A program made the position numbers and the translations under genes. 64,000 bases of DNA from Amphritea pacifica (GTDB lineage Bacteria; Pseudomonadota; Gammaproteobacteria; Pseudomonadales; Balneatricaceae). Of the stretch, positions 44,784-53,847 are shown in pieces. The DNA lies in assembly GCF_016924145.1 (NCBI RefSeq), contig NZ_JAFFZO010000007.1, positions 1 to 64,000 of the forward strand. Direction: 5' to 3'. The first letter of the stretch is position 1. Each line of letters begins with the position of its first letter. Below the pieces are notes generated by a model, which searched no databases, was not told the DNA's origin, and saw only the letters and a list, made by a program, of their open reading frames with translations.

Positions 44784-45569
44784 ATGCGCAACGTTCTGAT
44801 TTCACTCATACTGGCAGGCATCGGCATTGCCGCTTACCTCTACCTCAATCCAGCGCAGCTGGCTCAGACTCCGCCCCCAGAAGTCAGACAGGACGAACTG
44901 TCAAAAATGGCTGTGCAGCGCGAGACTGAAAAAGCCCAGCGTCATATCGATAACCTGACAGCAGCACCGGAGCAGGCGATCGAGATCGGCACAGCCAACA
45001 ACTTTGTCACTCAGGATCAGTTACTCAAACTGCCGACCGACCTGGCTACGGCAATAGCAGCCACCGAAGCGGTTAAAGAGGGGGATGCAAAAACCTATGG
45101 CATCAATCTGGAGCAGATAGGCAACTCTGTCCATCCCCAACACAAAGCCGTGCCCACCAGCCAGCTCCCCCTGGCCGATCAGATCAGACTGAAAGAGTTA
45201 CTTAACAATCCGGATAATCCGGCGGGCACACTGTTCTATATTCACGGTGTCAGTGACGCAGACAAACAGGGCCTCTGGGGGATCATTCAGAGCGGACTGA
45301 TAGATACTTTTGCCAAAGGTATTCAACTGAAAGCCCAATTGATCAGCGCCGATATACCACAGGAAGCGGATGAACGACTCCCCAACAGCACCAGCTCATT
45401 TCTGGGTTCGATTCTGGACAAAAAGGTAAAAGATACCTATGTCTACAACTATCATAAAGGGATACTGGGACAAAACCCGAATCTGATAACCCCTGGGCAG
45501 GAGCTTATTGTTGTCACCTTCAGTCAGGATGAACTGATCGATATCTATAATCATTTTGCCCACCAATAA
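44784..45569 (+). CDS. Membrane-anchored periplasmic protein, possible LysM-like C-terminus
   Basis: A 261-residue protein that I do not recognise. One N-terminal helix (MRNVLISLILAGIGIAAYLYL) without a clear cleavage site suggests a membrane anchor, followed by a Pro-rich then helical part. The last 80 residues include a FLGSILDKKVKDTY stretch and KGILGQNPNLITPGQELIV, which looks like the second half of a LysM domain (N-P-x-L-I-x-P-G-Q). Peptidoglycan binding is therefore possible. The start at 44784 was chosen for the GGGGGA upstream. It lies 15 bp before the GST gene and may be co-transcribed. Confidence 0.6.
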   Translation: MRNVLISLILAGIGIAAYLYLNPAQLAQTPPPEVRQDELSKMAVQRETEKAQRHIDNLTAAPEQAIEIGTANNFVTQDQLLKLPTDLATAIAATEAVKEGDAKTYGINLEQIGNSVHPQHKAVPTSQLPLADQIRLKELLNNPDNPAGTLFYIHGVSDADKQGLWGIIQSGLIDTFAKGIQLKAQLISADIPQEADERLPNSTSSFLGSILDKKVKDTYVYNYHKGILGQNPNLITPGQELIVVTFSQDELIDIYNHFAHQ

Positions 45570-45584
45570 AAACAGGACTCGCCC

Positions 45585-46202
45585 ATGATCGATCTGTACA
45601 CCTGGGGGACACCCAACGGTCGTAAAGTGTCAATTATGCTGGAAGCAACGGCACTTCCCTACATAGTTCATCCAATTAATATACAGGCCGGTGATCAGTT
45701 TACCCCGGAATTTCTGGCGATTAGTCCAAACAATAAAATTCCGGCTATTTCAGATGATGAGGGCCCCGGTGGGGAAACGGTTCATCTGTTCGAGAGTGGT
45801 GCCATTCTGCTCTATCTGGCGGAGAAAACCGGTAATTTTTTACCGACAGACCCGATGAAACGTCTGCAATGCCTGCAATGGCTGATGTGGCAGATGGGGG
45901 GCTTCGGCCCTATGCTGGGACAGGCACACCACTTCAATCGCTTCGCCAAAGAGAAGATCCCCTATGCGATCAGCCGCTACACTGAAGAAAGCCGGCGACT
46001 CTGGGGCGTACTGGACAGGCAACTGGCTGGCCAGGCATTTATTGTTGATCTGGACCTTAGTATCGCCGACTTTGCCATCTACCCCTGGGCGTGCCGCTTT
46101 GAATGGCAGGAGGTTGAGCTGGACGACTTCCCGAATGTGAAAAACTGGATGGAGCGGATGTCGAACATTGAGTTTGTACAACGGGGTATGGCGGTTCCCT
46201 GA
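45585..46202 (+). CDS. Glutathione S-transferase-family protein (YfcG/YghU-like)
   Basis: A 205-residue protein with a thioredoxin-fold N-terminal domain (about 1-85) and a helical C-terminal domain. It opens MIDLYTWGTPNGRKVSIMLE; the TPNGxKV sequence is that of the nu-class disulfide reductases YfcG and YghU, which use Thr/Asn rather than Ser or Cys. NNKIPAISD and FESGAILLYLAEKTG are the glutathione-binding parts. Expected activity is glutathione-dependent disulfide reduction. AGGA precedes the ATG. Confidence 0.85.
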   Translation: MIDLYTWGTPNGRKVSIMLEATALPYIVHPINIQAGDQFTPEFLAISPNNKIPAISDDEGPGGETVHLFESGAILLYLAEKTGNFLPTDPMKRLQCLQWLMWQMGGFGPMLGQAHHFNRFAKEKIPYAISRYTEESRRLWGVLDRQLAGQAFIVDLDLSIADFAIYPWACRFEWQEVELDDFPNVKNWMERMSNIEFVQRGMAVP

Positions 46203-46229
46203 GTCTGAAAGCCGGGGCTTAAACGCCGC

Positions 46230-47072
46230 TCAACAGGCCACTCCAAAGCGTCTCAGTTGTCTGGGCAGCACCTCATCCAGCTCATCGAGATCGATCTCCT
46301 GCAGCTCGATAACCGCCAGATTTTGCGCTTCATAGAGCGCTTTTTTACGCATTTTATCCGCCAGATAGGAGGGTGATTTTTCACTCCCCCAATACTCAAT
46401 AAACAAACCGGCCTGCGGCAGATAAAAGTCAGCCCTGGCCTGTTCAACAACGGGCAACGGTTTATCGCAGGCATGGATGATCTGAGCAAGATATAACCAG
46501 TTATCGATCTTAACCTCTGCTTCCGAGCGCAGCAGATGACCATCCATTGCCCGGCAGCCATGGCATTGTTCCACCTCAGCCATATGCAGACCAAACTCCC
46601 GCAAGGCACGTTTAAAGACCGTGTGATCCGGCAGTGTTTTTGGCCATATCACATAGGGGATAGAGGTATGAATATCCTCTTTCTGAACGCCTCCCTGAGC
46701 CTCACCGGTATCTGTCAGTTGCCACCCCTTCAGCCAGGGCCTGATCCAGCCCAGGTCAGCGAGCAGCTGATTGATACGCGGGGCGGCTAACCCGGTTTTC
46801 AACCCCAGTCCCCTGACACCGGTAAGCCGGTCTTCAGGGTTAACCAGGGCGCGGTGCTCAGTCACGCTGTCCGGCCAGACGATATAGCGACCATAGCGCT
46901 CACTCTCACGGTAACTACCCTGCTCAAACTCACCCTTTGCGGTCAGTGACCAGCGCTGCTCTTCCCGTTTAATCCAGCCGAGAGCCTCCAGCTCAGTAAA
47001 CAACTGACGGCTACTCTTTCCCAGCATTTTAGCCAGCGCTGAGGTCGATACTTTATTGCGCTCTCTGGTCAT
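46230..47072 (-). CDS. Predicted DNA-binding nuclease-like protein (often misnamed glycerol kinase)
   Basis: A 280-residue protein of a gammaproteobacterial family that databases have sometimes labelled glycerol kinase, without kinase motifs. The N-terminal half has two helix-turn-helix-like repeats (SALAKMLGKSSRQLFTELEALGWIKREE, and a second near ITQ-like INQLLADLGWIRPW), each followed by a GRYIVWP/PYVIWP segment. The C-terminal part has a CHGC pair near residue 180. A PD-(D/E)XK-like layout follows: SEAEVKIDNWLY, RADFYLPQAGLFIEYWG, then KMRKKALYEAQ. The ATG at 47072 gives family length. Biological role unknown. Confidence 0.62.
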   Translation of the reverse strand: MTRERNKVSTSALAKMLGKSSRQLFTELEALGWIKREEQRWSLTAKGEFEQGSYRESERYGRYIVWPDSVTEHRALVNPEDRLTGVRGLGLKTGLAAPRINQLLADLGWIRPWLKGWQLTDTGEAQGGVQKEDIHTSIPYVIWPKTLPDHTVFKRALREFGLHMAEVEQCHGCRAMDGHLLRSEAEVKIDNWLYLAQIIHACDKPLPVVEQARADFYLPQAGLFIEYWGSEKSPSYLADKMRKKALYEAQNLAVIELQEIDLDELDEVLPRQLRRFGVAC

Positions 47073-47090
47073 CAGCCCGGTTCCGCTCAA

Positions 47091-47346
47091 TTGCCATTAC
47101 ACACTCATCAATACTGTGATAATTATCTGCAGGGGTCAAAAATAATTACGACCACGGCTTTATACCGATGGCCCGGCCAGTGATCCTTAGCCGTCGATCT
47201 CAAACCTCGCAACCCGTCAATATACACAGGCTCAAACGGTCGACACATAATGGTTATTTTTTTGTGACAAATTCGCTTGCAATAAAATCTGAAAAGAGCA
47301 TTCTGTAGGTGTGACATTAAGCATAGTTTGCAGTAAGGGTTACATC
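47091..47346. other. Gene-free stretch upstream of hpf
   Basis: About 256 bp without a coding signal. TTGTGA (47262) and TAAAAT (47283) are a weak promoter pair, 15 bp apart. No sigma-54 promoter with correct spacing was found. Confidence 0.4.
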
Positions 47347-47697
47347 ATGAATATCAATATTACCAACCGCAATGACAAAGTTTCTCCTGCATTACGAGAA
47401 AAAATTGAAGCCTGGTTAGAGGAGAGTCAAAGACGCTATAACGTTATCACCAGCGCCCAGGTCACTATTGAAAAAAGCAATGGTAAAGAGGAGATTGTTG
47501 AGGCGACCGTTCACGCCACCGGTAAGGACCTGTTTGCTAAAGCCAGTGAAGAAAATCTGTATGCTGCACTCGACTCTCTGGCACACAAGATAGACAAACA
47601 ACTGGCCAAGATTCGTGATATTCAAACTAACAAAAAAGGCTCCAGCGTCCCGCTGATGGCGGAACCGGAAGAGGAGATCGCTGAAGAGGAAGAATAG
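47347..47697 (+). CDS. hpf: Ribosome hibernation factor, HPF/RaiA family
   Basis: A 116-residue protein that binds the 30S decoding site and dims translation in stationary phase. MNINITNRNDKVSPALREKIEAWLEESQRRY and the VTIEKSNGKEEIVEATVHATGKDLFAKASEENLYAALDSLAHKIDKQLAKI core fit the S30AE domain throughout, given here as two motif runs by name rather than by identity. The end is an acidic tail (EPEEEIAEEEE). It has no long C-terminal dimerisation domain, so it is a short form. The ATG at 47347 is used because AAGGG precedes it. It is not beside rpoN or ptsN as in E. coli; it stands alone with its own terminator. Confidence 0.85.
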   Translation: MNINITNRNDKVSPALREKIEAWLEESQRRYNVITSAQVTIEKSNGKEEIVEATVHATGKDLFAKASEENLYAALDSLAHKIDKQLAKIRDIQTNKKGSSVPLMAEPEEEIAEEEE

Positions 47698-47727
47698 CTC
47701 TCCCAGCGAACTGAAATCCTGAAAAAA

Positions 47728-47750
47728 GGCTGAACACTGTTCAGCCTTTC
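47728..47750. terminator. Bidirectional terminator between hpf and the SH3 gene
   Basis: GGCTGAACA and TGTTCAGCC are complementary around one base, with A-run before and TTTCTTTT after. It lies between two convergent genes. Confidence 0.75.
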
Positions 47751-47765
47751 TTTTCAGATAATGAC

Positions 47766-48551
47766 CTACCTGACCTGCTTAAGAAAACGTTGCAAAATCC
47801 AGCCTGAAACCGTTGTCGCACCCTGATCAACATTAATCTTCATCCAGCCCTTTTGTCGCCCGACCACCTCGACCCGTTGCGGAGCACTCACCTGCCCTAC
47901 AACAGCAAAGCCGGTTCCCGGACCTGATCGGAAATTCACATGGCGGCCGCTAACCTGATACGACACAGCAGACATTTCCGGCTTACCTGCTACAGGCGAA
48001 CTGCCCCCAGGGGCTGGCTGTTCAGCACCGGAAGACCCGACAGCCCGGAGAAAACGCACCGCGGTCCAGGCCTGTGCACTATCACCGGAATGATTGCGAT
48101 AATGCACTTTGACCCACTCTCCCTGGCGCTGTAATTCCGTCACCTGCTGATTAAGTGACAGACTCCCAACCACGCCATACTGGCTACCCGGTCCCTGCCG
48201 CAAGCGCAGACTATTCACCGTCACGCTATAGCGCAGCCCCTCTGCAACCGGTCCGCTCAGCCCCTGTTGTTGCGCGGTAAGATAACTGCTCAGCATCCAG
48301 CCCTTCAACGGCTGTTTATCCGCAGAGAGGAAAAATACCCGCGACCAACTGCCTTTCTTATCAATTTCGAGTAACACACTACCCTGGCCCAGACGGGTCA
48401 ACAACTCACTACTGTCAGGGGCTGAGTAAACTTCTGCCTCATGGTTGACGACAAAATAATCAAATGCCATGACCAGCGGCGAAATCAGGCTGAATACAAT
48501 CAGCCCCAGGGCTTTCAGACATCGGGGGTTTAAGAGTGCAGCTTTGATCAT
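47766..48551 (-). CDS. Exported protein with three bacterial SH3 domains
   Basis: A 261-residue protein. The signal sequence near the start (CLKALGLIVFSLISPLVMA) is followed by three SH3b repeats at about 34-90, 105-163 and 193-258. The repeats share pattern V-x-L/F-R-x-G-P-G (SLRLRQGPGSQYGVVG and NFRSGPGTGFAVVG) and a closing W/GW-x-L-x-x-F-L. A Gly/Ser/Pro linker joins the last two. SH3b domains bind cell-wall peptides. The start at 48551 was chosen for AAGGTG seven bases upstream and the signal peptide; the frame stays open 95 codons further up, but that part reads like non-coding sequence. Confidence 0.78.
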   Translation of the reverse strand: MIKAALLNPRCLKALGLIVFSLISPLVMAFDYFVVNHEAEVYSAPDSSELLTRLGQGSVLLEIDKKGSWSRVFFLSADKQPLKGWMLSSYLTAQQQGLSGPVAEGLRYSVTVNSLRLRQGPGSQYGVVGSLSLNQQVTELQRQGEWVKVHYRNHSGDSAQAWTAVRFLRAVGSSGAEQPAPGGSSPVAGKPEMSAVSYQVSGRHVNFRSGPGTGFAVVGQVSAPQRVEVVGRQKGWMKINVDQGATTVSGWILQRFLKQVR

Positions 48552-48790
48552 AATCACCTTCACGTTATTCAATCCTTCGAAATAAACTCTACAGGCCCAA
48601 TCATAACAATTGTATAAGCAGTAGCAACAGCAACCGGGCGACCCGGAAAGATCGGGATTAAAACCCAATCTGGTGATAGAGAGGGCAATCTTCCGACACA
48701 AAAGGACTATACTGAGCGACAGAACATCAGGACCCTTGCTATGCAGATAAGGGGATATCAAAGGCTGACACGGCGACTTTAGGGGGAGCA

Positions 48791-49996
48791 ATGCCTCAGG
48801 ATATTTTAATGGCCCGCCAGCCCATATTCGATGCAAATCTCAATGTTGTTGCCTATGAGCTGTTGTATCGGGACAAAGACAACCAACAACATTCGATTAT
48901 TACCGACGGCAACAGTGCGACCTCCCAGGTATTACTCAACAATTTCACCAGCATCTGCAAGGCGGGCAAACTGACAGCACTGCCAGCTTTTATCAACCTG
49001 ACCCGGGAGATGCTGACATCGAGCCATATTCCGGCAATTTCCCGCAAACATGTCGTGCTTGAGATCCTCGAAGGGATGACCGTCGATGAAACCCTGATCG
49101 CAGGTATCCAGCGATTTATCGATGCGGGGTACCGCATGGCGCTGGATGATTTTATCTATAGCCCTGAATATGATCCGATTCTTGAGATGGTGCATCTGGT
49201 CAAGCTGGATCTGTTACAACTGAGTGATCAGCAACTGATACAGCATATTGAGCTGCTCAAACCCTATAACGTCACTCTGCTAGCTGAAAAGATCGAAACG
49301 ATGGAGGCTTTTAAGCGTTGCAAAGGGCTGGGATTTAAACTGTTTCAGGGATATTTCCTGTGTCGGCCACAAGTGGTTGAAGGGCGTAAGCTGAGCTCCA
49401 GCGAGATTGTGATGATGGAGCTGATGTCCCTGTTAGCAGAGCCCGCCGTGACGCCCGCAGAGATAGGACAGATTGTCAAAAAAGACCCTCAACTGACCTT
49501 TAAGATCATCCGCATCGTCAACTCTCCACTATTCAATCTGGTCAGGAAGATAGAAAGTCTTGACGAGGCGGTTGTCATACTGGGAGTGCAGGAGATAAAG
49601 CGCTGGTGCGCCCTGATCGCCTTTTCCGGAGAGATGACTAAACCCGACGAACTCACCCGACATACGCTGATACGGGCGAGAATGTGTGAACTGCTGGCCG
49701 AAAACAATCCTGCTCTCTCCGGCTCCAGTGCATTTATGATGGGGATATTTGCCGGACTGGATGCGCTGCTGGACACCCCCAGAGAGGAAATTCTGCAGCA
49801 GGTTCCTCTGAGTGACGTGATCCACAAAGCGATTCAGTATGGTGACGGGGAGTACGGTAATCTGCTAACCACTGTCGACAGTTTTATTCTGGGCGAGTGG
49901 CATTCATTACCCGACCTTTACTCTGGCCCGCAACTGAACAATGCCTACACAGACAGCCTCAACTGGGTTCGTGAGACCATGGAAAAAATAACCTAG
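48791..49996 (+). CDS. EAL-like/HDOD signalling protein (YuxH-type)
   Basis: A 401-residue cytoplasmic protein. The N-terminal part (about 5-195) is an EAL-like domain opening MARQPIFDANLNVVAYELLYRD, where ELL replaces EAL, and with DDF and KIE motifs further on. Such domains usually bind but do not cleave c-di-GMP. The HDOD part (about 200-395) starts MELMSLLAEPAVTPAEIGQIVKKDPQLTFKIIRIVNSPLF. This domain is linked to chemotaxis, motility and attachment. GGGGGAG precedes the ATG. It is a single gene. Confidence 0.85.
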   Translation: MPQDILMARQPIFDANLNVVAYELLYRDKDNQQHSIITDGNSATSQVLLNNFTSICKAGKLTALPAFINLTREMLTSSHIPAISRKHVVLEILEGMTVDETLIAGIQRFIDAGYRMALDDFIYSPEYDPILEMVHLVKLDLLQLSDQQLIQHIELLKPYNVTLLAEKIETMEAFKRCKGLGFKLFQGYFLCRPQVVEGRKLSSSEIVMMELMSLLAEPAVTPAEIGQIVKKDPQLTFKIIRIVNSPLFNLVRKIESLDEAVVILGVQEIKRWCALIAFSGEMTKPDELTRHTLIRARMCELLAENNPALSGSSAFMMGIFAGLDALLDTPREEILQQVPLSDVIHKAIQYGDGEYGNLLTTVDSFILGEWHSLPDLYSGPQLNNAYTDSLNWVRETMEKIT

Positions 49997-50178
49997 GCTC
50001 AGACGTTCTCAGATCCTCCCCGACAACTCCCCTCATTGGCAGCAGTCAGTTTCCGGCCTGATAAATAAAAGTTATCAGATATGTAAGGGATTATTCATTA
50101 GACAGCTCATCAGCGTAACGCCACAATGCTACTTACTTTGACAATAGTGATGATTCTATCAGGAGCACAACCAAGACC

Positions 50179-50370
50179 ATGAGCACAATGATTCCGCTGG
50201 ACCAGTTTCAGCAACTCCGTCACGTTGACGCAATCATTGAGAAGGCCGCTGATAGCTGGTGGGTCTACCGTCGCAATATCGGCTATAACGGTGCCCTGAG
50301 TGCTACAGCGCGTGTCGTTTTTTTCGGCCGCAGCAAAGCGCAGGTTGAACAATGGCTGGCTTCACAGTAA
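50179..50370 (+). CDS. Small conserved-looking protein, unknown function
   Basis: A 63-residue soluble protein (MSTMIPLDQFQQLRHVDAIIEKA... AQVEQWLASQ) with two predicted helices flanking a strand-rich middle (WWVYRRNIGYNG, VVFFGRS). Not recognised. Support for it being real: AGGAG upstream and a strong terminator whose 8-bp stem begins inside its last codons. It is a lone gene between two gene-free stretches. Confidence 0.55.
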   Translation: MSTMIPLDQFQQLRHVDAIIEKAADSWWVYRRNIGYNGALSATARVVFFGRSKAQVEQWLASQ

Positions 50371-50385
50371 GCCAGCTGGTTTTTT
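50355..50385 (+). terminator. Rho-independent terminator overlapping the end of the 63-residue gene
   Basis: GCTGGCTT (50355-50362) and AAGCCAGC (50369-50376) form a perfect 8-bp stem with a 6-nt loop, followed by TGGTTTTTT. The stem includes the stop codon. Confidence 0.78.
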
Positions 50386-50667
50386 AACTGATATTTCAGC
50401 ATCTGCAGATAGATCAGTTAATGGGCTGGCCAGTGATCCTGGGCAGCCTCTCTAACCCCTGCCATCCGGCACATTCTCCGGTACCATCGTCTGTCATGGA
50501 TGCCCGTTTTCTCCTGTAGGGTCTAAGCTATTACCGTGCAGAACAGATAAATCACCTGACATCTTGCATGGCCAGGTTACTCCTTTCCACCTGGTATTCC
50601 ACAGGAACCAGGCTGTAGAAAGATTACAAGATCGCCGCATTGCGGCCCGCAGACTAAGGCTTAACCG
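50386..50667. other. Gene-free leader of the pxp/D-glutamate cyclase operon
   Basis: About 280 bp without a plausible gene. An inverted repeat AACTGAT (50386-50392) / ATCAGTT (50413-50419) could be an operator. Further on, CCAGGT...ACCTGG around 50572-50594 and an overlapping TGG...CCA pairing suggest alternative stems that might form a structured leader. No known riboswitch was recognised. A 108-codon frame on the minus strand here looks non-coding. Confidence 0.4.
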
Positions 50668-51456
50668 ATGAACAAAGAGATGACACCTTTTGAGATCCGC
50701 CAGCAGATTCGCAGCGGTGAGTTTACCGGCAATACATCCGGATATGGTCAGGGTTTCGTTCAGGGAAACCTGGCTATCATGCCGAAAGCGTGGGCGAATG
50801 ATTTTCTGCAGTTCTGCCAAAAAAACCCCAAGCCCTGTCCTATCGTTGGTATGTCCAGCCAGCCTGGCGAGTTCATGCTGCCCGATCTGGGACAGGATAT
50901 CGATATCCGTAGCGATGTTCCCAAATACCGTATTTACAAAGACGGAGTCCTCACCGAGGAAGTTGCCGACCTCAAGCCCTACTGGCGCGATGATCTGGTC
51001 ACCTTTGTACTGGGCTGCTCTTTCTCTTTTGAAGAAGCGCTGCTCGCTGACGGACTGGAAGTACGCAATATCACCGAAGGTGTCAATGTGCCGATGTACC
51101 GCACCAATATTGAGTGTAAAAGTGCCGGCCGTTTCAGTGGCACCACAGTAGTCAGCATGCGCCCGATGAAGGCTGCCGATGCGATCCGTGCCGTTCAGAT
51201 CTGCACCCGCTTCCCGTCAGTTCACGGTGCACCACTGCATCTGGGTGATCCTTCTCAGATCGGCATCCGCGATATCAATAGCCCTGACTTTGGTGATGCC
51301 GTCACCATTAAAGCGGGAGAACTGCCGGTATTCTGGGCCTGCGGTGTAACACCTCAGGTCGCGATTGAACAGGCTAAACCCGAGTTCTGTATCACCCACA
51401 GTCCCGGCCACATGCTGATCACCGATCTGCCTAACAGCCGACTGGCTGTGCTGTAA
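50668..51456 (+). CDS. DUF1445 putative hydro-lyase / D-glutamate cyclase N-terminal-type protein
   Basis: A 262-residue protein of the DUF1445 (putative hydro-lyase, PF07286) family. Family segments: [28 protein letters not shown] at the start, [21 protein letters not shown] near 110, the middle [25 protein letters not shown], and [32 protein letters not shown] at the end. The same domain is the N-terminal part of mammalian mitochondrial D-glutamate cyclase. It lies 14 bp upstream of pxpA in an operon with 5-oxoprolinase. A role with the DUF4392 protein encoded after pxpC is strongly suggested by that fusion. Confidence 0.82.
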   Translation: MNKEMTPFEIRQQIRSGEFTGNTSGYGQGFVQGNLAIMPKAWANDFLQFCQKNPKPCPIVGMSSQPGEFMLPDLGQDIDIRSDVPKYRIYKDGVLTEEVADLKPYWRDDLVTFVLGCSFSFEEALLADGLEVRNITEGVNVPMYRTNIECKSAGRFSGTTVVSMRPMKAADAIRAVQICTRFPSVHGAPLHLGDPSQIGIRDINSPDFGDAVTIKAGELPVFWACGVTPQVAIEQAKPEFCITHSPGHMLITDLPNSRLAVL

Positions 51457-51470
51457 AAGGAGCACTGAAT

Positions 51471-52205
51471 ATGTCTTTACGTCTTAACTGTGACCTGGGT
51501 GAAAGCTTCGGCTCGTGGAAAATGGGTTTGGATGAAGCGGTGATGCCGCATATCGATCAGGCTAATATCGCCTGTGGTTTTCATGCGGGCGACCCACTAG
51601 TGCTGCAAAAAACCCTGACTCTGGCAAAACAGAACAATGTCACCATCGGTGCCCATCCGGGTTATCCTGATCTGGTTGGCTTTGGCCGTCGCAGCCTCAA
51701 AGCTTCATCCGACGAACTCAAAGCGATGGTGCATTATCAGATCGCTGCTATTGATGGCATGGCTCAGACTCAGGGGCTTACGCTGACCTACGTCAAACCC
51801 CATGGCGCAATGTACAACGATATGATGGCCGACGCGGCTGTCCGCGCTACCATTATGCAGGCAGTGTCTGACTATCACCGCCCACTGGTGCTGATGCTGC
51901 AAAGCACCCCCCAGTCAGCGCAACATCAGCAGGAAGCCGACAGTATCGGCCTTGAACTCTGGTTTGAGATCTTTGCTGATCGCTGTTATGACGATGATGG
52001 CAAACTGCTGGCCCGATCAAAGCCCGGTGCAGTGCATAGTAAAGAGAAAATGCTCGCTCAGGTTAAACAGCTGCAGGAACAGGGCACAGTTACCACAGTT
52101 AGCGGCCACACCCTGACCTTGCAAGCCGATACACTGTGTGTCCATGGCGATAATATGGACGGGGTCAACGCCATCCAGGAAATTCGCAGGTTGATCAGCC
52201 AATGA
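51471..52205 (+). CDS. pxpA: 5-oxoprolinase subunit A
   Basis: ATP-dependent 5-oxoprolinase opens 5-oxoproline (pyroglutamate), a by-product of glutamine and glutathione chemistry, to glutamate. This 244-residue LamB/YcsF-family subunit starts LRLNCDLGESFGSWKMG, then ANIACGFHAGDP near 35, and contains IGAHPGYPDLVGFGRR near 62, which lie in the polysaccharide-deacetylase-like barrel with its metal site. The closing CVHGDN motif is present too. AAAGGAG precedes the start. It overlaps pxpB by four bases (ATGA). Confidence 0.92.
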   Translation: MSLRLNCDLGESFGSWKMGLDEAVMPHIDQANIACGFHAGDPLVLQKTLTLAKQNNVTIGAHPGYPDLVGFGRRSLKASSDELKAMVHYQIAAIDGMAQTQGLTLTYVKPHGAMYNDMMADAAVRATIMQAVSDYHRPLVLMLQSTPQSAQHQQEADSIGLELWFEIFADRCYDDDGKLLARSKPGAVHSKEKMLAQVKQLQEQGTVTTVSGHTLTLQADTLCVHGDNMDGVNAIQEIRRLISQ

Positions 52206-52912
52206 ATACCGAAACAAACAACATTCGGGTTGAAATTGCCGGGGAAAACGCCCTGATCATCTACTTCGGTGACAAAACCGATCCCCGGGTTTCCTCTCAG
52301 GTGCAACAGGCAGTGACCATTCTCGAAACGGAGCTTAATGGCAAACTGATCGATATGGTGCCCTCTTACGCCTCCCTGCTGGTGATCTACGATCAGCTGG
52401 CGACCGACCATCTGGAGGTACGCCGCTGCATTCGTGAAGTACTGAGCAAGCTGGACGACAATGAAGGCAGCGAAGGCAACTTAGTTATTTTACCCGCCTA
52501 TTACAGCACCGAATCAGGCCCTGACCTTGAAGCACTGGCGCAGCGGGCAGACCTCAGCATAGAGGAGGTCATTAAAATTCACAGCGAGATGGAATACCGG
52601 GTATACGCGATCGGTTTTGCCCCCGGTTTTGCCTACCTTGGCGAAGTGGATGCTCGTATTGCTGCGCCCCGGCTGGCAACACCCCGAACCAAAGTACCGC
52701 GGGGAGCCATCGCTATAGCTGATCGTCAGACAGCGGTTTATCCGGCAGTATCCCCGGGCGGCTGGAATCTTATCGGCCTGTGCCCCACCCGGATGTTTGA
52801 TCCAAAAGCGGAGCCAACCATGCCGGTACAGGTGGGTGACCGGGTGCGGTTTAATCCGATCAGCCGGGAAGAGTTTTTCGCCCAGGGCGGTGAATTGGGA
52901 GAGATCAGATGA
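52202..52912 (+). CDS. pxpB: 5-oxoprolinase subunit B
   Basis: KipI-type subunit, 236 residues. The C-terminal cyclophilin-like domain carries YRVYAIGFAPGFAYLGEVDARIAAPR and KVPRGAIAIADRQTAVYPAVSPGGWNLIG, family hallmarks that with PxpC form the carboxylase-like catalytic unit. It overlaps both neighbours by four bases, so A, B and C should be made in equal amounts. Confidence 0.92.
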   Translation: MNTETNNIRVEIAGENALIIYFGDKTDPRVSSQVQQAVTILETELNGKLIDMVPSYASLLVIYDQLATDHLEVRRCIREVLSKLDDNEGSEGNLVILPAYYSTESGPDLEALAQRADLSIEEVIKIHSEMEYRVYAIGFAPGFAYLGEVDARIAAPRLATPRTKVPRGAIAIADRQTAVYPAVSPGGWNLIGLCPTRMFDPKAEPTMPVQVGDRVRFNPISREEFFAQGGELGEIR

Positions 52913-53847
52913 GCGGTTTTAAAGTAGTACAGCCCGGCCTGATGACTCTGATTCAGGATGCCGGACGCTTTGGCCATCACCGTATCGGCCTGACCACGGG
53001 TGGTCCTCTGGATGCACTGGCATTCAAATGGGCCAACCGCCTGGTTGATAATCCAGTGAACACCACAGCGCTTGAGATCAGTTTTGGAGGCCTGGTACTG
53101 CTGGCAGAAACCGATGCACAGATCGTTCTGGCAGGCGCGCAGATGCCCCTGAAGATAAACGGTGTTGAGCAGGATCGCTGGCATGCCCACCGGATTAAAG
53201 CCGGGGACAAGATCGAAGTTGGTTTTTCAGCCCAGGGAGCCCGCGCTTATCTGGCCGTCAGCGGCGGCTTTCAGGTCGAGCATAGTTTTTCCAGCAGCGC
53301 GACCGTCACCCGGGAGGGGATCGGCGGCTTCACCGGAGAGAAACTAAAGCAGGGCGACTACCTGAACTGCACCCCCCCTGTACAGCACAAAGGTTATCGC
53401 CTGCCTGAAACACACCGCCCGGACTACAGCGATAATGTAACTCTGCGGGTTATTCCCGGCTATCAGCAACAGGCCTTCAGCGACTATCAGAAACGGCTGT
53501 TCTTCAGCAGTGAATACAAAGTCACCGATCGGGCTGACCGTATGGGTTACCGACTGGCGGGGCCTGAAGTAAAGCCCTCGCTTGACGGTATTCTATCGGA
53601 AGGTATCTGCCACGGTGCGATACAGATCCCCGCCGATGGCCAGCCAATCGTACTGCTGAATGATCGCCAGACCATTGGCGGTTATCCTAAGATTGGCTCA
53701 ATGATCGCGCTGGATACCGCCCGTATGGCCCAGATGCTCCCCGGCTCACGGATATCATTCGATGAGATCAGCATCGATGATGCCCATAACCTGCACTGCC
53801 TGGCCCATATACGGTTTAACAATACCGAGCCGGAACCCGTTGATTAA
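52909..53847 (+). CDS. pxpC: 5-oxoprolinase subunit C
   Basis: KipA-type subunit, 312 residues, distantly related to the C-terminal part of urea amidolyase. It opens FKVVQPGLMTLIQDAGRFGHHRIGLTTGGPLDALAF and has DRMGYRLAGPEVKP near residue 205 and SEGICHGAIQIPADGQPIVLLNDRQTIGGYPKIG near 225. All are conserved. It is ATGA-coupled to pxpB. The 84-bp gap before the DUF4392 gene has no terminator, so the operon probably continues. Confidence 0.92.
   Translation: MSGFKVVQPGLMTLIQDAGRFGHHRIGLTTGGPLDALAFKWANRLVDNPVNTTALEISFGGLVLLAETDAQIVLAGAQMPLKINGVEQDRWHAHRIKAGDKIEVGFSAQGARAYLAVSGGFQVEHSFSSSATVTREGIGGFTGEKLKQGDYLNCTPPVQHKGYRLPETHRPDYSDNVTLRVIPGYQQQAFSDYQKRLFFSSEYKVTDRADRMGYRLAGPEVKPSLDGILSEGICHGAIQIPADGQPIVLLNDRQTIGGYPKIGSMIALDTARMAQMLPGSRISFDEISIDDAHNLHCLAHIRFNNTEPEPVD

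Noticed and set aside
47221-47346. Sigma-54 promoter for hpf
   Set aside because: TTGTGAC and CTTGCA are present but the spacing is wrong.
48552-48836. N-terminal extension of 95 codons for the SH3 protein
   Set aside because: The extension is Cys/Leu-rich nonsense before a good signal peptide with its own ribosome site, and overlaps the EAL/HDOD gene start.
50494-50820. 108-codon minus-strand frame in the leader of the DUF1445 gene
   Set aside because: It enters the DUF1445 coding region and has no domain or ribosome site.
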